A DNA stretch of 64,000 nucleotides from DASPKM01 sp035628135 (GTDB lineage: Bacteria > Bacteroidota > Bacteroidia > Chitinophagales > Chitinophagaceae), in assembly GCA_035628135.1 (NCBI GenBank), contig DASPKM010000010.1:744001-808000 (forward strand), given 5' to 3'. Shown here piece by piece: positions 46,248 through 53,717 of the stretch. A model generated the notes under the pieces. It was not told where the DNA came from and searched no databases. It saw nothing but the letters and a program-made list of their open reading frames with translations. Each line of letters begins with the position of its first letter. The stretch's first letter is position 1. A program made the position numbers and the translations under genes.

Positions 46248-46904
46248 CTACTTCTTCCGCTTATAGGTTATTTCCATGTTCTTGAATTCTTTTCCGCCGG
46301 GGTAGGTGGCGTACATTTCCAAATGCTGGGTATTGTCATCGACCCAACGGAAGGTTTGGCGCATGCTTACGTCTTTACCTGTCCTGTAGTCGGTGCTTTT
46401 GCCGGCCAGGTTTACGGTCTTGTTGGCTGAATCATACTTGCCTTCCATGTACATGATGCCGGTGGCCATGTTGTCGATCCAGGTATTTACAAATGCCTTC
46501 TTCACGTTATCGTATCCCAGTGTGCTCACGCCTTCGAACACCATGCCGGGCGCCATTTCGCAACGGAAGTTGGATTGCTGGTAACGGTTGTCCCAGATGG
46601 TTTTATTGGTAGCTGTTCCTGTCATTTTCATGGGTTGTGCATCGGGGGTTTGCCAGAAGGTCATTTCGGCTTCCCATACGCCGTTGTCTTTTGCAATCAT
46701 ATTGTGTACTTCGCCGGGCATGCTGGCGGCGTACATAGCCTGGTTAAGGGCCGCAGTGTCTTTCAGCATTGGTGTTTCGTCCGCCCCGGCCGAGGTGTTG
46801 GCCGTGGTATCTGATTTCGTTGATTCAGAGCCGGTAGAGGCATCGTTACAGGCAGCCAGTGTGCCCAGCAGCGCAATGCAGAAAATGTTGGTTAACCGTT
46901 TCAT
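46248..46904 (-). CDS. DUF1579 lipoprotein
   Basis: 218 residues from the ATG at 46904, which gives a lipoprotein signal (ALLGTLAACNDAS, lipid-bearing Cys). A Ser/Thr-rich linker is followed by a DUF1579 domain (GVWEAEMTFWQTPD, QQSNFRCEMAPGMVFEGVSTL, TWIDNMATGIMYMEG). A lipocalin-like beta-barrel is expected for the family. Function is unknown; located at the cell envelope. Confidence 0.85.
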   Translation of the reverse strand: MKRLTNIFCIALLGTLAACNDASTGSESTKSDTTANTSAGADETPMLKDTAALNQAMYAASMPGEVHNMIAKDNGVWEAEMTFWQTPDAQPMKMTGTATNKTIWDNRYQQSNFRCEMAPGMVFEGVSTLGYDNVKKAFVNTWIDNMATGIMYMEGKYDSANKTVNLAGKSTDYRTGKDVSMRQTFRWVDDNTQHLEMYATYPGGKEFKNMEITYKRKK

Positions 46905-47012
46905 AAAAATGTATTGTTTGTGCCAAGGTACAAATTGCCGTGATTGTTCCAAAAGGAATTGTAGGGGCAGGTGGCCGTAAGTTGTGAATGGTGAGTTGTA
47001 AGGGGGAGGTGT

Positions 47013-47399
47013 TTATTGAAGGATGGCGGTAGCTTCAATTTCGATGAGGTATTCAGGGGCTATCAGCTTGCTTATTTCCACCATGGTGGTGCAGGGACGG
47101 ATGGTGGAAAAGAACTCGCCGTGTGCCCGGCCATACTCTTCCCATTTAGAAATATCGGTTACGAACATGCGCGTGCGGATAACGTGCTCCAGGCCTGCGC
47201 CGGCTTTTTTGAGTATGCCTTCTATTTTGCGGATGATGAAGACCGTTTGTTCGTAAGGGTTACCTGGCCCTACCACCTGGTTGTTGTCGTCTACCGCCAC
47301 CGTACCCGTTACTTCGATGATGTTGCCCATGCGTACGGCGCGGCTATAACCTACGATATCTTCCCATTTAGCTCCGGACGAGTAATTGATGCGGTCCAT
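47013..47399 (-). CDS. RidA family protein
   Basis: 128 residues, the normal length. VRMGNIIEVTGTVAVDDNNQVVGPGN and the C-terminal RPCTTMVEISKLI with the substrate-binding Arg are seen. RidA deaminates reactive enamine/imine intermediates; this member is from a divergent subfamily, so a different ligand is possible. Its start lies inside the 3' end of the exonuclease gene (32-bp overlap), suggesting coupled translation. Confidence 0.9.
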   Translation of the reverse strand: MDRINYSSGAKWEDIVGYSRAVRMGNIIEVTGTVAVDDNNQVVGPGNPYEQTVFIIRKIEGILKKAGAGLEHVIRTRMFVTDISKWEEYGRAHGEFFSTIRPCTTMVEISKLIAPEYLIEIEATAILQ

Positions 47400-48135
47400 G
47401 TTTTTTCAGTTCAATGTTCTCGTAGCTGATCAGGTCTTCGCCTTGCAGGCGCAGGTACACCTGCGCTACGGTGATTACGTCTTTCTGGCAATAGGTGGCG
47501 ATGCGGTACAGGCATTTTTCGCGTTCTTCCTGGGTTTGGGCCGACCAATAAATATGGCCCACCATGCTTCCGTCCATATCGCCTTTGGGACTGGGTATGC
47601 CCAATACATTGGACAGCAGGTGCAGGGAGGTGTAGCTTTTATAATCGCCGAACTTCCACATTTCCATGGTATCGATGAAGGGGACGTCCCATGGTTTTTT
47701 TCCGGCCACCTGCATGCAGGCGGGAAGTTTCATGCCTAGTATGGTCATGCGGCGGCAGAGGTAGGGGAAGTCGAACTCTTTGCCATTGTGTGCGCAGAGG
47801 TATTTGTTGTTATCGGCCGTCCATTTGCACAGCATGTCGCAAAATGCCTGCAGCAGCTCTTTTTCATCTTCGTGGTAAAACGATTTTAGGGTAAGGCGTT
47901 TGTCTTCGCCACGTCCCTGTATGACGCCACAGCTGATGCAAATGATCTTTCCAAATTCTGCATAGATGGCTGCGCGGGGATAGAGGCTTTCGGGTGTGGA
48001 GTTTTCGTGGTGGCGCATGAGGCCTTCGGCCTTGGTGTTCCATAGTTCTCTCCACGTATCCGGAAGCGCCTCGAATGATTGGTATTGCGGGGCGGTTTCT
48101 ATGTCCAGGAAGAGAATGCTGCTAAGCGGCGCCAT
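47368..48135 (-). CDS. Predicted 3'-5' exonuclease (PolB-like DnaQ fold)
   Basis: 255 residues. Exonuclease motifs in order: Exo I ILFLDIETAP, Exo II LCAHNGKEFDFPYLCRR and Exo III YCQKDVITVAQVYLRL with the final Asp. This is the stand-alone PolB-like exonuclease family common in Bacteroidota. The substrate is presumably single-stranded DNA ends. It is just outside the inverted repeat at 48165. Confidence 0.88.
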   Translation of the reverse strand: MAPLSSILFLDIETAPQYQSFEALPDTWRELWNTKAEGLMRHHENSTPESLYPRAAIYAEFGKIICISCGVIQGRGEDKRLTLKSFYHEDEKELLQAFCDMLCKWTADNNKYLCAHNGKEFDFPYLCRRMTILGMKLPACMQVAGKKPWDVPFIDTMEMWKFGDYKSYTSLHLLSNVLGIPSPKGDMDGSMVGHIYWSAQTQEEREKCLYRIATYCQKDVITVAQVYLRLQGEDLISYENIELKKHGPHQLLVRS

Positions 48136-48164
48136 AAATGTAAAATAACGGAAATGTACAGATG

Positions 48165-48187
48165 TGCAAATGTGCAGATGTGCAGAT
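48165..48187 (+). repeat. Left arm of a perfect 23-bp inverted repeat
   Basis: Built from GATGTGCA-type units; exactly complementary to 48645-48667. The pair frames a decayed four-helix-bundle gene. Confidence 0.8.
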
Positions 48188-48211
48188 ATGTGGATAACTC
48201 GGTGCCTATAC

Positions 48212-48580
48212 CTAAGGGTTAGGTGTTAAGCCACGTTTTGAAGTTGAAATGATTTTACCTATTATCCGATTTAGAGCTTCATCCTTAACAAGGAGATCAT
48301 CGCAATCGGGATAGATTTTGGAGAATTTGCAGAGTAATAACCAATATTCAGTTTCCTCGGCCTCTTTAGCTATTTTAAACTTATGTATAAAGTCGGCTTT
48401 CCTTTCCGAATTTTGTGCTTCAATGATATTCGAACAGATGGCAGTACCAGATTTTAACAACTGCCTGCTAATAATATATTTTTAACCCTGCTCCAATCTT
48501 TCACAGTACGCAATGATTAACAGAGAGAACTCAAACGCCAACTTGACAACAAGATTTCTCTCAAATATTTTTTTGGACAT
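48212..48580 (-). pseudogene. Four-helix-bundle (S23/IVS-type) protein, broken by a stop
   Basis: From an ATG at 48580 the frame reads MSKKIFERNLVVKLAFEFSL and 12 more residues, then meets a TAA at 48482-48484, and continues in the same frame as KYIISRQLLKSGTAICSNII, EAQNSERKADFIHKFKIAKE, EAEETEYWL. The second part is the hallmark of four-helix-bundle proteins encoded by rRNA intervening sequences or by stand-alone genes. The single in-frame stop suggests decay. It lies inside a perfect inverted repeat. Confidence 0.8.
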
Positions 48581-48644
48581 CACAAAAGTTCCTCCCAATA
48601 CCTAAAATTTAGCAAACCAGTTCTGGAGCAACTTTTATTGGCAC

Positions 48645-48667
48645 ATCTGCACATCTGCACATTTGCA
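48645..48667 (-). repeat. Right arm of the perfect 23-bp inverted repeat
   Basis: Reverse complement of 48165-48187; it ends 3 bp before the manC stop codon. Confidence 0.8.
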
Positions 48668-48669
48668 AA

Positions 48670-49752
48670 TTATAAATACTTATCTCCCTTTTTCCGTTTC
48701 ACCTCCGCCACATAATCCTTGATCTCCTGTTCCTTCTCTTTCTTGCAAATCAGCAGCACATCCTCGGTATCTACCACGATAAAGTCCTGCATGCCCTGTA
48801 ATAGCAGCAGCTTGTTGTCAGGCGCGTGCACCATGCAATTGTTGGAATCTATCAGCAGTACATTATCGCCGGCAATGGCATTGTTCTGCGGATCTTTTGC
48901 ATAGTTTTCATAAGCGCTGTTCCAGGTACCGAGGTCGCTCCATCCGAAAGAAGATGGGATCACGTACACGTTCTCGGCTTTTTCCATGATGCCGAAGTCG
49001 ATGGAAATATTAGTGCATTGGGGGTAAATGCGCTCTATGGCCTGGTGTTCCGCGGTTGTATTGAAGTGTTCGCGTTCCGCATCGAATACCTCATAGATTT
49101 CAGGAAGATATTTTTCAAAAGCGGTAATGATGTTCTTTACCTGCCAGATGAAAATGCCCGCATTCCAGAGAAAATCCCCGCTGGACAGGAAGGTGCGCGC
49201 CAGCTCCATATTCGGCTTTTCGGTAAAGGTCTTCACCTTGTTTACATTCGGCGCCACCTCCATTTGCTCATACTGGATATAGCCATAACCGGTATTGGGA
49301 TAAGTAGGCTTCATGCCCAGCGTGATAAATGCGTTGATATGGTTTACAAAATCCAAGGCTTGTTCGCACACGCGAACAAATTCCTGCTGGTCAACTATCA
49401 GGTGGTCGGCGGGCGCTACTATCAAAGAGCCCTTGGGATCTTTTTGAAATATTTTGAATGATACGTAGGCAATGCAGGGCGCGGTATTCTTGCGGGCCGG
49501 CTCAGACAATATGTTTTCTACCGGCAGATGGGGCAGTTGGTCCTGCACTATCTGCTCGTATTCTTTGGTGGTGACCACCAGAATATTTTCGGGAGGTACC
49601 ATGCCCGCGAACCGTTCGTAGGTCCACTGGATCATGGTTTTTCCGGTATTTAAAATATCCAGGAACTGTTTAGGGAAATCCTGACGGCTCATGGGCCAAA
49701 AACGGCTGCCAATGCCACCTGCCATAATCGCTACGTAATTGTGATTGTTCAT
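48670..49752 (-). CDS. manC: Mannose-1-phosphate guanylyltransferase
   Basis: 360 residues from the ATG at 49752. The N-terminal pyrophosphorylase signature AGGIGSRFWPMSRQDFPKQF is clear, followed by NTAPCIAYVSFKI, IVAPADHLI and FTEKPNMELA. The phosphomannose-isomerase domain of long ManC/AlgA proteins is absent. It makes GDP-mannose for surface polysaccharide and for GDP-fucose. The 3' end borders the inverted repeat. Confidence 0.94.
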   Translation of the reverse strand: MNNHNYVAIMAGGIGSRFWPMSRQDFPKQFLDILNTGKTMIQWTYERFAGMVPPENILVVTTKEYEQIVQDQLPHLPVENILSEPARKNTAPCIAYVSFKIFQKDPKGSLIVAPADHLIVDQQEFVRVCEQALDFVNHINAFITLGMKPTYPNTGYGYIQYEQMEVAPNVNKVKTFTEKPNMELARTFLSSGDFLWNAGIFIWQVKNIITAFEKYLPEIYEVFDAEREHFNTTAEHQAIERIYPQCTNISIDFGIMEKAENVYVIPSSFGWSDLGTWNSAYENYAKDPQNNAIAGDNVLLIDSNNCMVHAPDNKLLLLQGMQDFIVVDTEDVLLICKKEKEQEIKDYVAEVKRKKGDKYL

Positions 49753-49815
49753 ATTATCCCGTTTTGCCAATACCTCAGATAAGTATGAGGGGTTTTTCAA
49801 CTTATCGGGGTTCAG

Positions 49816-50781
49816 CTAAATGAGGCCTTCTCTGATAAGGTCGTGCAAATGTATAATACCAAGGTATTTATTCCTGCCGGTGACCAGCAGCTGAGAGATA
49901 TCGCTTTTACGCATCAGGTCCAGGGCCTCTACTGCCAGCTCATCGGCTGGAATGGTCCTGGGGTTGCTCGTCATAATGTCCTTTGCTTTTGCCTTGTCCA
50001 GGCCCCCGTCTTTTTCCATCATCCGTCTAAGGTCGCCGTCCGTAATTACGCCGAGCACCTGGTCTTGCTCGTCCACCACGGCCGTTGCGCCCAGCCGTTT
50101 TGCAGAAATTTCCATGATCACTTCCTTCAACGACGCCTCCGGCCTTACCTTGGGCGATTCGTTGTGAATATACAAATCCCCTACCCGCAAATACAACTTT
50201 TTTCCCAGTGCGCCGCCCGGGTGAAATTTGGCGAAATCATCGGACCCAAACCCTTTTAACTCCATGAGCACTACGGCGATAGCATCGCCCATTACCAACT
50301 GGGCCGTAGTGCTGCTGGTAGGCGCCAGGTTATTGGGACAAGCTTCCTGCGATACGGTAGTATTCAGGAAAATATCGCATTGCTTTACCAGGTACGATTG
50401 ATCGTTTCCGGCTATGGCAATCAACACATTGCCGAAATTTTTGATCAGGGGCACCAGCACCCTGATCTCGGGGCTTTCGCCGCTTTTGCTGATGATCATT
50501 ACCACGTCTTCCTGCTGTACCATGCCCAAGTCGCCGTGAATGGCGTCGGCGGCGTGCATGAACACGCTGGCGGTACCGGTTGAATTAAGGGTGGCCGCTA
50601 TTTTCTGGGCAATGATGGCGCTTTTGCCAATACCGCTGATAACCACCCGGCCCTTACAGTTGCGGATGGCTTGAACGGCCCTGGTGAAATCTTCATTAAT
50701 GAATGATTGTAAGTGCGCTACTGCCTCGGCCTCGGATTGAATGGTGCGGCGCCCTATCGATTGAATGGTCTCGGGTGTCAT
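49816..50781 (-). CDS. kdsD: Arabinose-5-phosphate isomerase (KdsD/KpsF)
   Basis: 321 residues from the ATG at 50781; a longer frame adds 34 residues not typical of the family. The SIS domain has GIGKSAIIAQKIAATLNSTG, HGDLGMVQQEDVVMIISKSGE and the catalytic His in the FHPGGALGK segment, followed by two CBS domains (GVITDGDLRRMM, LLVTGRNKYLGIIH). It makes arabinose-5-phosphate, the first committed step toward Kdo, matching kdsB at 4039. Confidence 0.95.
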   Translation of the reverse strand: MTPETIQSIGRRTIQSEAEAVAHLQSFINEDFTRAVQAIRNCKGRVVISGIGKSAIIAQKIAATLNSTGTASVFMHAADAIHGDLGMVQQEDVVMIISKSGESPEIRVLVPLIKNFGNVLIAIAGNDQSYLVKQCDIFLNTTVSQEACPNNLAPTSSTTAQLVMGDAIAVVLMELKGFGSDDFAKFHPGGALGKKLYLRVGDLYIHNESPKVRPEASLKEVIMEISAKRLGATAVVDEQDQVLGVITDGDLRRMMEKDGGLDKAKAKDIMTSNPRTIPADELAVEALDLMRKSDISQLLVTGRNKYLGIIHLHDLIREGLI

Positions 50782-51014
50782 GCGAGGGGCAAAATTAGTA
50801 TTTTCCCGTAGGGGCACTATGAATTTTTTAACAATCGCGGCTTCCGGGCTGGGCGGTTTTTGCATAACTTCGCGTACCTTCAAAATTAGCAGGGGCTTCT
50901 GATTATTGCTCGCTTGCCAGAGGATTCCCGAACCTTGAATCTATATAGCCGGAAGTTTCCTACATTTTTAGGTATTCAACCTTGATTGGACAATCATTGT
51001 GTGGATGAAAATTA

Positions 51015-53309
51015 ATGAAGATGGCATCAACCGTAAAATCTACCCGCCAGGCAGGCGGAAAATCTGCCGCAAAAAAGGCTAAGGCACAAACAACCAGCAA
51101 GTCAGACGGTTCAGCAAAACATAATCTGTCCAGGCAGCTCCAGGAGAATTTTGGTTTCGATTCGTTCAAAGGCCCGCAGGAAGACATCATTCAATCGGTC
51201 CTGGCCGGCAATGATACCTTCGTTATCATGCCAACGGGCGGGGGCAAGAGCCTATGCTATCAATTGCCCGCCATGGTAAGCGAAGGCGTGGCCATCATCG
51301 TTTCTCCCCTCATCGCCTTAATGAAGAACCAGGTAGACCTGGTAAGAAGCTACAGCAGCAAGGACGATGTGGCGCATTTTCTGAATTCGACCCTCAACAA
51401 AAAAGAGATCCGCGAAGTGCACGACGACCTGCTCACGGGCAAGACCAAGATGCTGTACGTGGCGCCGGAAACACTGACCAAGCAGGAGAACCTCGAATTT
51501 TTCAGCGACCTCAAGCTTTCGTTTTTTGCCGTGGATGAAGCGCATTGTATCTCCGAATGGGGGCATGATTTCAGGCCCGAATACCGCCGCTTGCGCGAAA
51601 TGATGAACCAGATAAACCCGGACATACCGGTGATTGCATTGACCGCTACCGCCACTCCCAAAGTGCAGAGCGATATCGTGAAGAACCTGGACCTGCGCAA
51701 CCCGAATATTTTCATTTCATCGTTCAACAGGCCCAACCTGTATTACGAGATCAGGCCCAAGATCAAGAAAGATCAAACCATAAAAGATATTGTCCGTTTT
51801 ATTGTCAGCAACAAGGGCAAGAGCGGAATTATTTATACGCTGAACAGGAAGACTACCGAAGAGCTGGCCGATATGCTGATGGCCAATGGCATTAAAGCGG
51901 TGGCTTACCATGCGGGGCTCGACAGCAAGCTGCGCGCCGAGCGGCAAGACCTGTTTTTGAATGAAGACGTGCAGGTGATTGTTGCCACCATTGCCTTTGG
52001 AATGGGCATCGACAAGCCCGATATCCGCTTCGTGATACATTATAATATCCCCAAGTCGATAGAAAACTATTACCAGGAAACCGGTCGTGCCGGCCGTGAT
52101 GGATTGGAAGGGAAATGTATTTTATATTATTCGCATAAGGATGTGGCCAAGCTGGAGCACCTGATGCGCGACAAGCCCTTGAGCGAACGCGAAGTGGGCG
52201 CACAGCTGATCAATGAAACCGTAGCCTTTGCCGAGAGCGGTGTTTGCCGCCGCAAGGTATTGATGAGCTATTTCGGCGAGGAATACACAGAAAAGAACTG
52301 CGGCAATTGCGATAACTGCCGCAACCCGAAAGAACAGGTAGAAGCGAAAGACAATGTGGTGAAAGTATTGCGCGCCATCCGCGCCCTCGACGAACGGTTC
52401 GCCACCGACTATACGGTGAACATTGTCATTGGCCGGTTGACTCCCCAGATACACATGTACCGCCACGAAGGCCTGGAAGTATTCGGTATTGGCAAGGAAG
52501 ACCCGGAACATTATTGGAACTCATTGATCCGCCAGCTGCTGCTGGAAGGACTGCTGAGCAAGGACATCGAAGACTACGGCGTATTGAAAATTACCAGGAA
52601 GGGCGAAGAGTTTTTGAAAAAGCCGCGCTCATTCAAGATAGTTTTGAACAACCTGTTCGAAGAGGCCAATGCCGACGACGAAGAAGGTTCCGAATCAGGC
52701 GTTGCGGGCACAGCTACCGACGAAAAGTTGTTCGAGATGCTGAAGGACCTGCGCCAGAAAGAAGCGAAGAAAAAGGGATTGCCACCTTTTGTGGTGTTCC
52801 TGGAAAACTCGCTGCAGGACATGGCCACATTGTATCCCACCAACATGCAGGAGCTGGAAAAATGCCAGGGCGTAAGCAAGGGCAAGGCACTGCGTTATGG
52901 AAAGCCCTTTATTGAGCTGATAGCGAAATACGTGGAGGAAAACAACATCGAGCGTCCTGACGATTTTGTAATGAAGAGCGTAGTGAACAAGAGCGGCAAC
53001 AAGGTGTACATCATCCAACAAGTGGATAAGAAGATCCCGCTGGAAACCATCGCCCGCAACAAGGACATGCGCCTGGATGCATTGCTCGAGGAAATGGAAA
53101 CCATTGCGGCCAGCGGCACCAAGCTGAACCTGGACTACGCCATTTCCGAAATGCTGGACGATTACGAACAGGAAGATATCATAGAGTATTTCAAAGGCTG
53201 TGAGACCTCGAGTTTGCAGGTTGCGCAGCAGGAATTAAGTGAGAATGGATTTACCTGGGAGCAGTTAAAGATCATGAGGATTAAGTTTTTGAGTGTGTAC
53301 GGGAATTAG
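51015..53309 (+). CDS. recQ: ATP-dependent DNA helicase RecQ
   Basis: 764 residues. A Lys/Ala/Ser-rich N-terminal tail (1-36) precedes the helicase core with Walker A MPTGGGKS (72-79), DEAH box (174-177) and QETGRAGRDG motif VI. The zinc subdomain (CRRKVLMSYFGEEY, CGNCDNC), a winged helix and an HRDC domain (LQDMATLYPTNMQEL) follow, with a further helical C-terminus. RecQ unwinds recombination intermediates. It is the last host-like protein gene before the tRNA. Confidence 0.97.
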   Translation: MKMASTVKSTRQAGGKSAAKKAKAQTTSKSDGSAKHNLSRQLQENFGFDSFKGPQEDIIQSVLAGNDTFVIMPTGGGKSLCYQLPAMVSEGVAIIVSPLIALMKNQVDLVRSYSSKDDVAHFLNSTLNKKEIREVHDDLLTGKTKMLYVAPETLTKQENLEFFSDLKLSFFAVDEAHCISEWGHDFRPEYRRLREMMNQINPDIPVIALTATATPKVQSDIVKNLDLRNPNIFISSFNRPNLYYEIRPKIKKDQTIKDIVRFIVSNKGKSGIIYTLNRKTTEELADMLMANGIKAVAYHAGLDSKLRAERQDLFLNEDVQVIVATIAFGMGIDKPDIRFVIHYNIPKSIENYYQETGRAGRDGLEGKCILYYSHKDVAKLEHLMRDKPLSEREVGAQLINETVAFAESGVCRRKVLMSYFGEEYTEKNCGNCDNCRNPKEQVEAKDNVVKVLRAIRALDERFATDYTVNIVIGRLTPQIHMYRHEGLEVFGIGKEDPEHYWNSLIRQLLLEGLLSKDIEDYGVLKITRKGEEFLKKPRSFKIVLNNLFEEANADDEEGSESGVAGTATDEKLFEMLKDLRQKEAKKKGLPPFVVFLENSLQDMATLYPTNMQELEKCQGVSKGKALRYGKPFIELIAKYVEENNIERPDDFVMKSVVNKSGNKVYIIQQVDKKIPLETIARNKDMRLDALLEEMETIAASGTKLNLDYAISEMLDDYEQEDIIEYFKGCETSSLQVAQQELSENGFTWEQLKIMRIKFLSVYGN

Positions 53310-53407
53310 GCTTTGACGTTAGCTGGATAGACCCGTTTGGTCAGGTTGGCTCGGCGGCCTCGGGTATTTTTCGGCGTATAGATTTGAGATTTTCAGGGCA
53401 AAACCCC

Positions 53408-53415
53408 TATTTTTG
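53408..53415 (+). promoter_or_regulatory. Bacteroidota -7 promoter box for tRNA-Phe
   Basis: TATTTTTG matches TAnnTTTG; a TTTGAG about 20 nt further upstream fits the -33 element. The tRNA begins 29 nt downstream. Confidence 0.55.
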
Positions 53416-53443
53416 CAGCCCTGTTTATCAAATAGCAGGAGAT

Positions 53444-53516
53444 GGTGCGGTAGCTCAGTTGGTAGAGCAAAGGACTGAAAATCCTTGTGTCGCCGGTTCG
53501 ATTCCGGCCCACACCA
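53444..53516 (+). tRNA. tRNA-Phe (anticodon GAA)
   Basis: Full cloverleaf: acceptor GGTGCGG, D arm, anticodon stem AAGGA/TCCTT with GAA at 53477-53479, T arm GCCGG-TTCGATT-CCGGC, acceptor 3' strand CCACACC and discriminator A at 53516. CCA is not encoded (CGA follows). Position 5 (C) and position 68 (A, 53511) do not pair; the rest of the acceptor stem does. The mismatch lies in the 3' part that an integrating element would replace. Confidence 0.95.
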
Positions 53517-53585
53517 CGAAGAAGATCAAGCGATTATGACGAAAAGTTGTAGTCGCTTTTTTCTTTACTACAACAATACTACAAC
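53496..53585 (+). other. Candidate attachment site (attL) of an integrated element
   Basis: The 3' end of tRNA-Phe is followed by three copies of ACTACAAC: one inverted at 53546-53553 and two direct at 53567-53574 and 53578-53585, spaced like arm-type sites of a tyrosine recombinase. No second copy of the tRNA end was found to the right, so the matching attR should be outside the window. Confidence 0.55.
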
Positions 53586-53663
53586 ACGTCGGCGTTAAGA
53601 GATAAACTGTTCTAATTAATGTCTATTTTTAGTTTTATGCAGATTGACCGCATTGATGCCCGG

Positions 53664-53690
53664 GACTAATCTTCAGCTAGTCTGAGATTA
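53664..53690. promoter_or_regulatory. Nested inverted repeats upstream of the island operon
   Basis: GACTA (53664-53668) pairs with TAGTC (53678-53682), and TAATCT (53667-53672) with AGATTA (53685-53690). The two overlapping palindromes sit 28 nt before the first gene and could be an operator. Confidence 0.35.
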
Positions 53691-53717
53691 AAAAGCATAT
53701 TAAACAGGAATTATACG

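Noticed and set aside
48212..48460. Intact 82-residue gene starting at TTG
   Set aside because: The frame continues upstream past one TAA into the N-terminal part of the same family, so it is the tail of a broken gene.
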